A stretch of 5,892 nt of DNA. Origin: Bdellovibrionales bacterium. Its GTDB lineage: Bacteria; Bdellovibrionota; Bdellovibrionia; Bdellovibrionales; UBA840. Location: NCBI GenBank assembly GCA_020434605.1, contig JAGRAL010000202.1:1-5892 (forward strand), read 5' to 3'. Shown piece after piece: positions 1 through 5,892 of this stretch. Within the stretch, counting starts at the first letter, position 1. Every line of letters begins with the position of its first letter. The position numbers and the translations under genes are program-made. The notes below the pieces were generated by a model. That model saw only the letters and a program-made list of their open reading frames with translations, did no database searches and was not told the DNA's origin.

Positions 1-367
1 CTGTTGATTTACCGTTCGTCCCAGTAACAGCGATAATTGGCTCTTCAATAAATTGCGAAGCAAACTCAACATCTCCAGTTACCTTAACACCATTTGATTT
101 GGCATAATCAAAAATCTTTAGCTCAGGTGAAATACCTGGGCTCATAATAATTAAATCTTGTTCGACAAATGTTCTAGGAGTGTGTCCACCTAAATCATAT
201 TTTAAAGGTAGGTGATCGATTTCATCCAAATACGCAGATAACTCAGCTGGCGATTTGTGGTCACTTACAGTCACTTCGCAGCCAGATTCAACTAAGAACT
301 TAGCCATTGAAACACCGGTCTTACTAAGACCTACTACCATGATTCGTTTTCCACTTATTTCCAACAT
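1..367 (-). CDS. murD: UDP-N-acetylmuramoyl-L-alanine--D-glutamate ligase (MurD), N-terminal part
   Basis: MurD is the cytoplasmic ATP-dependent ligase that adds D-glutamate to UDP-MurNAc-L-Ala. Only the first 122 codons are in the window; the gene runs off the left edge. I translated it by hand from the ATG at 367. The N-terminal nucleotide-fold domain opens with a glycine-rich loop, VVGLSKTGVS (residues 11-20), followed by SDHKSP (35-40) and MSPGIS (75-80), both placed as in MurD. The Mur ligase P-loop TGTNGKST occupies residues 115-122, with the ATP-binding lysine at 120. The serine in GKST fits MurD; MurE and MurF here read GKTT. The start lies 2 bases after the mraY stop and has a GAGG ribosome binding site 5 bases upstream, which favours it over the internal ATG at codon 10. 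The central and C-terminal domains, including the D-Glu site, cannot be judged. Position after mraY is the standard dcw order. Confidence 0.95.
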   Translation of the reverse strand, partial: MLEISGKRIMVVGLSKTGVSMAKFLVESGCEVTVSDHKSPAELSAYLDEIDHLPLKYDLGGHTPRTFVEQDLIIMSPGISPELKIFDYAKSNGVKVTGDVEFASQFIEEPIIAVTGTNGKST

Positions 368-369
368 AA

Positions 370-1446
370 TTACCTCAACTTCAGAGTACTTAAACTAATA
401 ATTGCTAACAAAATCGATACTATCCAAAAGCGTACAACCACCTTAGTTTCATTAACCCCTTTTAATTCAAAGTGGTGATGAATAGGTGCCATTTTTAAAA
501 CTCGCTTTCCAGTAAGTTTAAAAGATGTAACTTGTGCAATGACAGATAGTGCTTCTACCACAAAAATGCCACCAACTACTACTAACAAAATTTCATTTTT
601 ACTCAGAACAGCAAGAGTTCCCAAAAAGCCTCCAAGGCCCAAACTCCCTACGTCTCCCATAAAAACCTGTGCCGGGTAGGCATTATACCATAAAAATCCA
701 AGGCCCGCAGCGATCACCGTCGCAGCCAGTGGAGCTAGCTCCCCCGCACCACTTACAAAAGGGATTTGTAAGTACTCGGCAAAGTTATAGTGACCTGTAA
801 GGTAACAAATAATAGCCAAAGTGCCGGTAGCAATAATAATTGGTACAATGGCTAAGCCGTCCAAGCCATCTGTTAGATTCACAGCGTTTGCACACCCTAC
901 AATTACAAACCCAGCAAATGGGATGTACCAGTTACCAAAATCTAAGTGAATATTTTTAAAAAATGGTACAGAAACATGGGTCTGAAACTGAAAATAATGA
1001 ACAAGGATATAAATCACAAACATCGACACTCCAAACTCAAGTGCCAAGCGCAATTTACCCGAAAGTCCCTTAGTGTTCTTCTTAAAAACTTTTAAATAGT
1101 CATCGATATAACCAATACCTGCAAAACTAAGAGTAATAACAATACAAGCCCAAACTAGCGGAATGTGCCAGTTCGCCCATAGCAGGGATGGAATCAACAT
1201 GCTCATTACTATCAATCCACCACCCATTGTTGGCGTGCCTTGCTTTTTTAAATGTGACTTGGGTCCGTCATCACGCACAACTTGACCGATTTGTTTACTA
1301 ACCAGCCTACGGATAAAGTGTGGTCCCCACATCCAGCACAACAAAAATGAACTGAGAAATGCGATGAAGGTTCTGAAAGAAATATAACGAAAAACATTTA
1401 GAACTGAAATGTCGTCTGATAGCGACACCAACCATTGATACAGCAT
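370..1446 (-). CDS. mraY: Phospho-N-acetylmuramoyl-pentapeptide transferase (MraY)
   Basis: MraY is the integral inner-membrane enzyme that transfers phospho-MurNAc-pentapeptide from its UDP carrier to undecaprenyl phosphate, giving lipid I. The product is 358 residues, close to the 360 of E. coli MraY. It is strongly hydrophobic along its length, consistent with the family's ten membrane helices. Family signatures appear in order: NVFRYISFRTF (17-27), DDGPKSHLKKQGTPTMGG (59-76), the Asp pair D115-D116 in IDDYLKV, NLTDGLDG (190-197), FMGDVGS with the third key aspartate D265, and MAPIHHHFE with the histidine triplet at 323-325. The three aspartates sit almost exactly where E. coli has D115, D116 and D267, so the active site looks intact. 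The ATG at 1446 has an AAGGG site 5 bases upstream and lies 11 bases after the murF stop. The gene ends 2 bases before murD. Nothing in it is truncated or unusual. Confidence 0.98.
   Translation of the reverse strand: MLYQWLVSLSDDISVLNVFRYISFRTFIAFLSSFLLCWMWGPHFIRRLVSKQIGQVVRDDGPKSHLKKQGTPTMGGGLIVMSMLIPSLLWANWHIPLVWACIVITLSFAGIGYIDDYLKVFKKNTKGLSGKLRLALEFGVSMFVIYILVHYFQFQTHVSVPFFKNIHLDFGNWYIPFAGFVIVGCANAVNLTDGLDGLAIVPIIIATGTLAIICYLTGHYNFAEYLQIPFVSGAGELAPLAATVIAAGLGFLWYNAYPAQVFMGDVGSLGLGGFLGTLAVLSKNEILLVVVGGIFVVEALSVIAQVTSFKLTGKRVLKMAPIHHHFELKGVNETKVVVRFWIVSILLAIISLSTLKLR
373..376 (-). promoter_or_regulatory. Ribosome binding site of murD
   Basis: GAGG on the minus strand ends 5 bases before the murD ATG at 367 (GAGG-TAATT-ATG). 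It is encoded by the last Leu-Arg codons of mraY, and the mraY stop codon sits in the spacer. This supports the ATG at 367 as the start and suggests that murD translation is coupled to termination of mraY. Confidence 0.75.
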
Positions 1447-1451
1447 GTTTG

Positions 1452-1456
1452 CCCTT
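1452..1456 (-). promoter_or_regulatory. Ribosome binding site of mraY
   Basis: AAGGG on the minus strand is separated by 5 bases (CAAAC) from the mraY ATG at 1446. It lies in the 11-base murF-mraY gap, the largest gap in the window. The A-rich stretch just upstream comes from the Lys-Lys end of murF. No stem-loop is evident, so I do not call a terminator here. Confidence 0.75.
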
Positions 1457-1457
1457 T

Positions 1458-2855
1458 TTATTTTTTTAATGAAAAATTCTGTGGATCTAAATCTAGAAGA
1501 AAATTTTCTAGTTTAATGCCCCTGGAAGCCTTCATAAAAAGTATGTCCCCAGGTTGTAGCATACTTTTTAGCTCGAAGGCAAGATTTTGTTTATAAGTAT
1601 CTGAAATAACTACGCTTTTGTTAGACATCGCAGACTTAATTAGCTTGCCATTTTCGCCAATAAAATAAGCTTTTTCAAAATCGATTTTTTGCAACGACTC
1701 TGCCACAGACAGATGCTCTTTATCGTTAAAGCTACCCAACTCTAGCATATCCCCTAAAACATAAAACTTTCGACCCTCTGTCTTCATACTTCCAGTGTTT
1801 TGCAGAAAAGCTCCCATACTCTCTGGGTTCGCATTGTAAGCATCAAATAAAACCCTAGCTCCACTTGCTAAGTTCACCCACTGGTTTCTCCCCCAAATGG
1901 TGTGGCATTTAGCAAGAGCCGTCCAAATTGCATCAGGCTTCATTCCGCACGTCAGTGCCGCTGCGGCAGCAGCTGCTAAATTGTAAGCGTTGTGAATCCC
2001 AAACACATTTACTGTTACTGTGTTTTTCACACCCGAAATCGCCCCAGAGATTGTTACACCATCCGTATCACTTACCACAGAAGAAAAATATACATCCGCC
2101 AAATCCTCTTTTAAAGAGAATGTGAAGTACTTCTTTTCTTGTCTAAACGTATTCCACATATCCTTGGTATATTTATTATCCAGGTTAAATACTTTTATAG
2201 ATCCAGGAGAGTGATTGTATATTTCTTGTTTTTCTTTTGCTACTCCCTCGACACTACCTACACCCTCTAGATGACCTCGCCCCACATTAGTTACCATAGT
2301 AACATCAGGCAAAGCGATCTTGCACAAGACAGCGATTTCACCAGGATGATTCATACCCATCTCAGAAATCATAAAATCATGAGTAGAATTAAGTTGTAGC
2401 AAACTCATAGGGACACCCCAATGATTGTTAAAGCTGCCTTTAGGAACACAAACTTTAAACTGCTCTGATAAGATTTGAGATAAAGACTCTTTTGTTGTTG
2501 TTTTGCCATTAGTACCCGTCAATGCGATTACTTTTGCACGGTGCTTTTTTCGCCAATACCTTCCCAGGTCTTGTAATGCTAACAGCGTATCTTCAACTTT
2601 AATAACAGTGATAGAATTTGTTTTTAATTGCTTCTCATTTTTATGAACTAAAATGGCGGCAGCACCGCTTTCGATGGCTTTTTCTAAAAAGTCATGAGCA
2701 TCGTATGTCTCACCTTTTAGAGCGATAAAAAGTTTTCCTTTATTATTTTCTCGAGTATCAGTAGATATCCCATCAAATTCAGTAGCATTGGCGTAGACTA
2801 ATTTTCCATTTGTACCTTGGATGATGTCATCTAATAAAAATGAGTTTAAAATCAT
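1458..2855 (-). CDS. murF: UDP-N-acetylmuramoyl-tripeptide--D-alanyl-D-alanine ligase (MurF)
   Basis: MurF is the cytoplasmic ligase that adds the D-Ala-D-Ala dipeptide to UDP-MurNAc-tripeptide, completing the pentapeptide precursor that MraY uses. The product is 465 residues, near the usual 450-460. The N-terminal domain (about 1-105) contains STDTRENNKGKLFIALKG (31-48). The central ATPase domain has the P-loop TGTNGKTT (113-120, Lys118), then GSFNNHWGVPMSLL (140-153), SEMGMNHPGEI (164-174) and TNVGRGHLEGVGS (189-201). GIHNAYNLAAAAAAA (286-300) leads to the C-terminal ligase domain with DAYNANPESM (338-347), LGDMLELG (367-374) and MKASRGIKLE (441-450). GSFNNHWGVP and DAYNANP distinguish it from the other Mur ligases. 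The ATG at 2855 overlaps the murE stop by four bases and has an AAAGGA site 9 bases upstream. One variation is the R-G-H step at 193-195, where many homologues have an alanine before the histidine; the histidine itself is kept. Confidence 0.98.
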   Translation of the reverse strand: MILNSFLLDDIIQGTNGKLVYANATEFDGISTDTRENNKGKLFIALKGETYDAHDFLEKAIESGAAAILVHKNEKQLKTNSITVIKVEDTLLALQDLGRYWRKKHRAKVIALTGTNGKTTTKESLSQILSEQFKVCVPKGSFNNHWGVPMSLLQLNSTHDFMISEMGMNHPGEIAVLCKIALPDVTMVTNVGRGHLEGVGSVEGVAKEKQEIYNHSPGSIKVFNLDNKYTKDMWNTFRQEKKYFTFSLKEDLADVYFSSVVSDTDGVTISGAISGVKNTVTVNVFGIHNAYNLAAAAAAALTCGMKPDAIWTALAKCHTIWGRNQWVNLASGARVLFDAYNANPESMGAFLQNTGSMKTEGRKFYVLGDMLELGSFNDKEHLSVAESLQKIDFEKAYFIGENGKLIKSAMSNKSVVISDTYKQNLAFELKSMLQPGDILFMKASRGIKLENFLLDLDPQNFSLKK

Positions 2856-4315
2856 TTAAAATAATCCTTTACACATTCTTGATCTGAAAAAAAGTGTTTC
2901 ACACCCGCTATGTCCTGATAGGTTTCATGACCTTTTCCGGCGATCAACACAATATCATCTTCTTTACTATTTTTTAAAGCCGCAAAAATAGCTTCCTTAC
3001 GATTTACTATTGAATGTAGATCTACAGCGTCTTTACACCCAACCAATATATCTTTCACTATTTTTTCAGGATCTTCAAACCTTGGGTTATCAGAAGTTAC
3101 ATAAACTTGATCCGCTAGCCTTGAGGCAATTTCACCCATGATGGGTCTTTTACTTGTGTCTCTATTGCCACCAGCCCCAAAAATGACAGTAAGTTTTTGA
3201 CCAGCTATCTTTTGCTCTGACTGTATATCTCTTAAGAATACCAAAGCTCGCTCTAAAGCATCTGGAGTGTGAGCAAAATCTACAAATACATGTCTACCCT
3301 TTGTATTACTAATTTTTTCTAAACGTCCTGACACGGAAGGTGTATGTGATAAAACATTTAGTGTCTCTTCTAAGTCCATGTTTAAGGATTTTGTTACTAG
3401 TGAAGCTGCAATGGCGTTGTAAGCATTATGAAGCCCAACTGCCGATAATTTTACGGCAAATTTTTTATTTCCCTCAATGACTTTTAAAGATGTACCGGTA
3501 AAATCCATATGATCTACGTTAAAGCGTATATCACCGGCTGTTCTCCCAAAACTATATAAAGATTGAGAGGTAATATTTTTGGCGTATGGATCATCTGCAT
3601 TTACAATTGCAATTGGCTTTTTTTTCGTAGAATTTTTTAGTACCTCAGAGAACAATCTCTTCTTGGCTAAAAAATAATTTTCCATTGTGTGATGATAATC
3701 TAAATGGTCTTGCGTCAAGTTTGTAAAAATAGCAGCATCAAATTCGGTACCATCAATTCGATACTGGTCCAATGAGTGACTCGACACTTCCATAACTACG
3801 GCTTTTGCACCAGCAGCTGTAAAATCACAGAGCCTGGATTGCAGCTCTTCTGCTCCTGGGCTCGTCAAGCTAGTGGGCCAAACTTTATCTTTAAGATGAT
3901 GATCAATAGTCCCTATCACACCACAATTTAAACCTATAGAGTTTAAGATCTTTTCAACCATAAAAGAAGTCGTTGTTTTGCCGTTAGTACCGGTTATGCC
4001 GACTGTAAATAAATTTTTCGAAGGTGTATTATAAAAAAGGGTATTTAACTCGGCATATACCTTTCTAGCGTTCTCTACTACGACTACCTTAGGGTGAGTC
4101 CCCGCATACTTTTCGGCTATCACTAGTTGTACTTTTTTTTGTAAAGCTTCTTCAATAAAAGAGTGTCCATCCCAGCTGTTGCCTTTGATGGCCACAAATA
4201 CACAATTACTATCAACGCGCTTACTATCTCTAGAAATAAAACTAATCTGTGAGTCCAAATCACAGCTCCCCAACTGCCAGTGGGGAAATTTAGATTGTAT
4301 ATCTCTTATGCGCAT
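2852..4315 (-). CDS. murE: UDP-N-acetylmuramoyl-L-alanyl-D-glutamate--2,6-diaminopimelate ligase (MurE)
   Basis: MurE adds the third stem-peptide residue to UDP-MurNAc-L-Ala-D-Glu in the cytoplasm, and so sets the crosslinking chemistry of the wall. The product is 487 residues, normal for the family. The N-terminal UDP-binding domain includes SRDSKRVDSNCVFVAIKG (28-45). The ATPase domain has the P-loop TGTNGKTT (108-115, Lys113), TSLTSPGAEELQ (148-159), EVSSHSLDQ (176-184) and TNLTQDHLDYH (198-208). Lys218 in FLAKKRLF sits where MurE enzymes carry the carbamylated, metal-binding lysine. The C-terminal domain has SGRLEKI (329-335), DFAHTPDALERAL (346-358), GAGGNRDTSKRPIMG (380-394), DNPR (409-412) and GKGHE (460-464). 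DNPR is the known signature for meso-diaminopimelate; lysine-adding enzymes carry a different sequence there. The ATG at 4315 shares its A with the upstream TAA stop (TAATG). The gene overlaps murF by four bases. Substrate assignment is inferred from the motif and is quite secure. Confidence 0.98.
   Translation of the reverse strand: MRIRDIQSKFPHWQLGSCDLDSQISFISRDSKRVDSNCVFVAIKGNSWDGHSFIEEALQKKVQLVIAEKYAGTHPKVVVVENARKVYAELNTLFYNTPSKNLFTVGITGTNGKTTTSFMVEKILNSIGLNCGVIGTIDHHLKDKVWPTSLTSPGAEELQSRLCDFTAAGAKAVVMEVSSHSLDQYRIDGTEFDAAIFTNLTQDHLDYHHTMENYFLAKKRLFSEVLKNSTKKKPIAIVNADDPYAKNITSQSLYSFGRTAGDIRFNVDHMDFTGTSLKVIEGNKKFAVKLSAVGLHNAYNAIAASLVTKSLNMDLEETLNVLSHTPSVSGRLEKISNTKGRHVFVDFAHTPDALERALVFLRDIQSEQKIAGQKLTVIFGAGGNRDTSKRPIMGEIASRLADQVYVTSDNPRFEDPEKIVKDILVGCKDAVDLHSIVNRKEAIFAALKNSKEDDIVLIAGKGHETYQDIAGVKHFFSDQECVKDYFK
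2865..2870 (-). promoter_or_regulatory. Ribosome binding site of murF
   Basis: AAAGGA on the minus strand lies 9 bases before the murF ATG at 2855, inside the last Lys-Asp codons of murE. Together with the ATGA stop/start overlap at 2852-2855, it fixes the murF start and points to translational coupling with murE. Confidence 0.75.
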
Positions 4316-5892
4316 TATAACTCTTTAGTTAAAATCAGGTTTACTGTTTGTCCCGATTTTATATCAGCGCCAGGATCTGGCAATGTTTTTTTTACGACAC
4401 CGTCTCCGTAAACTTTTAACTTTACAGATTTCGCACGAAGAAGGTTAATACTTTCTCTTATACTAAGGCCAATTAAATCTGGCATTTGTTCTTTATCGTT
4501 TAGCCTTTGCACCTTATCTAGAGCTACTTGCTGTTTTGTTGGTAATTTTTTTAGGACTTCACCAGAATCAGCTTGTTTTATTGTCGGTGCCATCCCCGAT
4601 CTTAACATAGCGTAAGAGGCAATGCGTGAAAAAATGGGTGCTGCCACATCAGAGCCATAAAACTGCTTTTTGGGACTATCTACCGCAATATAAATAACAT
4701 ACTTCGGATTTTCATAAGGCACAAATCCAGCAAATGAAGATACGTATTCGCCCTTCACATAGCCCAGACCATTTGGATTTACTTTTTGTGCAGTACCTGT
4801 TTTACCAGCGACTGAAAAGCCGGAAATGCTGGCTTTATAACCCGTACCCTCTTTTGAGGCAGCCGCTAGAAGCATCTTTCTAATAGTGGCCGCGTCTTTT
4901 TCAGTGAGAACACGTCTAATTTTCTTTCCTTCAAATTCTTTTAATACTTCCCCGCGATTGTCACGAACACTACGAACAATAAATGGCTGGTTTAATACAC
5001 CGCCATTGGCAATTGAAGCATAAGCGTTTGCCATTTGCAGTGGTGTAACTGCAATTCCATGTCCAAAAGAAATATTACTTAGTAAGTGTTTACGCCAAGG
5101 CGTTTTATTTACTATTCCTTTAGATTCACCTGGTAAATCTTCAGAAATTTTTTCGCCAAATCCAAAATCTCTTAACGACTTATATAGTTTCTTATCTCCA
5201 AGTTGAAATGCAATTTTTGTAGTTCCGATATTAGAAGACTTAGCTAGTATCTCTGTCACTGTTAACCATTCAAAGGCATGCCTTTCATCAGACTCACGTA
5301 TCCACTTGTCTGCAATTTGCATTTTACCTTTTTCACCGTAGATTTTTGAGTTTGCATTCACAAGACGCTCTTTAATTGCAGTTGCCAAAGTAAATGTTTT
5401 CATTGTGCTACCTGGCTCAAAAGAATCTGTGACAGCTCTATTTCTTCTCAACCAACTACTAGTTTTTGCAAACTTATTGGCATTAAATGTAGGGTACGAT
5501 GACATAGCTAAAATTTCTGAGGTACTTGCATCTAACACAATACCAACCGCACTATCAGCTTCGTGCTCTACTAAAACATTTTTAAGTTCCTGCTCTAAGA
5601 CATATTGCATTTCTAAATCAATGGTAAGTTGTAAATCATAACCATCTTGTCTTTCTAAAAACAATTGACCGTTTAAGATCAAAGGGGTGCCCCTAGCATC
5701 TTTTTTAATTTCGACCTTTTTATTGTTACCACTCAGCAAATCATTAAATTGTAACTCAAGCCCCTCAAGACCGGCACCATTTGCTCCTACAAATCCTAAG
5801 GTTTGCGATAAAATCTCTATATTAGGATATATTCTTTTTGATTCTTCAATAAATCCGATGCCTCGAATATTTAGTTTTTCAATTTTTTCTTT
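4315..5892 (-). CDS. ftsI: Class B penicillin-binding protein, FtsI/PBP3-type septal transpeptidase with C-terminal PASTA domain, 5' end missing
   Basis: This D,D-transpeptidase acts on the outer face of the inner membrane and crosslinks septal peptidoglycan. The reading frame is open to the right edge, giving 525 visible residues; the start and N-terminal membrane anchor lie outside. A TTG at 5739 is internal: the 51 codons before it encode family sequence, including LGFVGANGAGLEGLE (visible residues 32-46). The transpeptidase domain (about 85-430) has all three motifs: STMK with catalytic Ser162 and Lys165 (5398-5409), SSN at 219-221, and KTGTAQK at 364-370 (KTG codons start at 4803). NRAVTDSFEPG (151-161) and GHGIAVTPLQMANAY (277-291) are also typical. 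After a charged linker (about 437-465), the last 60 residues, from MPDLIGLSIRESINLL, form one PASTA domain. Position before murE fits FtsI rather than the elongation enzyme PBP2. SpoVD/PBP2x-like naming is possible because of PASTA, but the genomic role is the same. Confidence 0.95.
   Translation of the reverse strand, partial: KEKIEKLNIRGIGFIEESKRIYPNIEILSQTLGFVGANGAGLEGLELQFNDLLSGNNKKVEIKKDARGTPLILNGQLFLERQDGYDLQLTIDLEMQYVLEQELKNVLVEHEADSAVGIVLDASTSEILAMSSYPTFNANKFAKTSSWLRRNRAVTDSFEPGSTMKTFTLATAIKERLVNANSKIYGEKGKMQIADKWIRESDERHAFEWLTVTEILAKSSNIGTTKIAFQLGDKKLYKSLRDFGFGEKISEDLPGESKGIVNKTPWRKHLLSNISFGHGIAVTPLQMANAYASIANGGVLNQPFIVRSVRDNRGEVLKEFEGKKIRRVLTEKDAATIRKMLLAAASKEGTGYKASISGFSVAGKTGTAQKVNPNGLGYVKGEYVSSFAGFVPYENPKYVIYIAVDSPKKQFYGSDVAAPIFSRIASYAMLRSGMAPTIKQADSGEVLKKLPTKQQVALDKVQRLNDKEQMPDLIGLSIRESINLLRAKSVKLKVYGDGVVKKTLPDPGADIKSGQTVNLILTKEL
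4321..4326 (-). promoter_or_regulatory. Probable ribosome binding site of murE
   Basis: AAAGAG on the minus strand lies 5 bases before the murE ATG at 4315, in the last Lys-Glu codons of the ftsI-type gene. It is the weakest match to the Shine-Dalgarno consensus in this operon. With the one-base TAATG overlap, murE translation probably depends on ribosomes finishing the upstream gene. Confidence 0.55.

Noticed and set aside
1447..1475. An A/T-rich run around the murF-mraY junction that might suggest a terminator.
   Set aside because: No inverted repeat precedes it. The run is the Lys-rich end of murF plus the mraY ribosome binding site, and a terminator here would break an otherwise continuous operon.
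1928..2214. Two overlapping plus-strand open frames (1928-2125 and 2020-2214) of about 65 codons each.
   Set aside because: They lie wholly inside murF on the opposite strand, show no recognisable family features, and have low-complexity or unremarkable composition. They are antisense shadows of a strongly conserved gene.
2493..2520. Near-identical DNA in murF (about 2493-2520) and murE (about 3971-3996), both reading gttgttttgcc followed by ttagtacc on the plus strand, with a related sequence at the left edge in murD.
   Set aside because: These are the codons for the shared TGTNGK(T/S)T ATP-binding loop of three paralogous Mur ligases. Protein conservation explains the similarity; it is not a mobile or regulatory repeat.
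5405..5641. A plus-strand open frame of 78 codons.
   Set aside because: It is antisense to the catalytic region of the FtsI-type gene, including the STMK motif. Its Ser/Leu-rich product is what the reverse of this coding sequence would give.
1..5892. Possible mobile element, CRISPR array, RNA gene or unknown system within the window.
   Set aside because: Nearly every base belongs to five conserved dcw genes in standard order. I saw no direct-repeat array, tRNA-like fold, transposase or foreign gene.

Overview
This window is a compact segment of a bacterial division and cell-wall (dcw) cluster. All genes lie on the minus strand. In transcription order, from the right edge leftwards, they are: a class B penicillin-binding protein of the FtsI type (5' end outside the window), murE, murF, mraY and murD (3' end outside the window). 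This is the classical ftsI-murE-murF-mraY-murD order. No plus-strand gene is supported and no gap exceeds 11 bases, so there is no non-coding stretch to describe.

The organism looks like a diderm bacterium with meso-diaminopimelate peptidoglycan. MurE carries the DNPR signature, and MraY has a proteobacterial-style N-terminus (NVFRYISFRTF, residues 17-27). The DNA is AT-rich by eye. The FtsI-type protein ends in a single PASTA domain, which is typical of Firmicutes PBP2x/SpoVD but also occurs in deltaproteobacterial and Bdellovibrionota relatives. A Bdellovibrionota or deltaproteobacterial-type source is my best guess, with low confidence; it rests on general family resemblance, not on a database match.

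The genes form one tightly coupled transcription unit. ftsI/murE overlap by one base (TAATG), murE/murF overlap by four (ATGA), murF/mraY are 11 bases apart and mraY/murD are 2 bases apart. Each internal start has a recognisable Shine-Dalgarno sequence, and three of the four are embedded in the last codons of the preceding gene. No internal promoter or terminator is evident; the operon promoter must lie beyond the right edge.

The genes work in one pathway. MurD and MurE add D-Glu and meso-DAP to the UDP-MurNAc peptide, MurF adds D-Ala-D-Ala, and MraY moves the phospho-MurNAc-pentapeptide onto the undecaprenyl carrier to make lipid I. The FtsI-type transpeptidase crosslinks the finished subunits at the septum. 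All catalytic signatures I looked for are intact. I found no previously undescribed system; the points worth a second look are small sequence variants and the PASTA-bearing transpeptidase.
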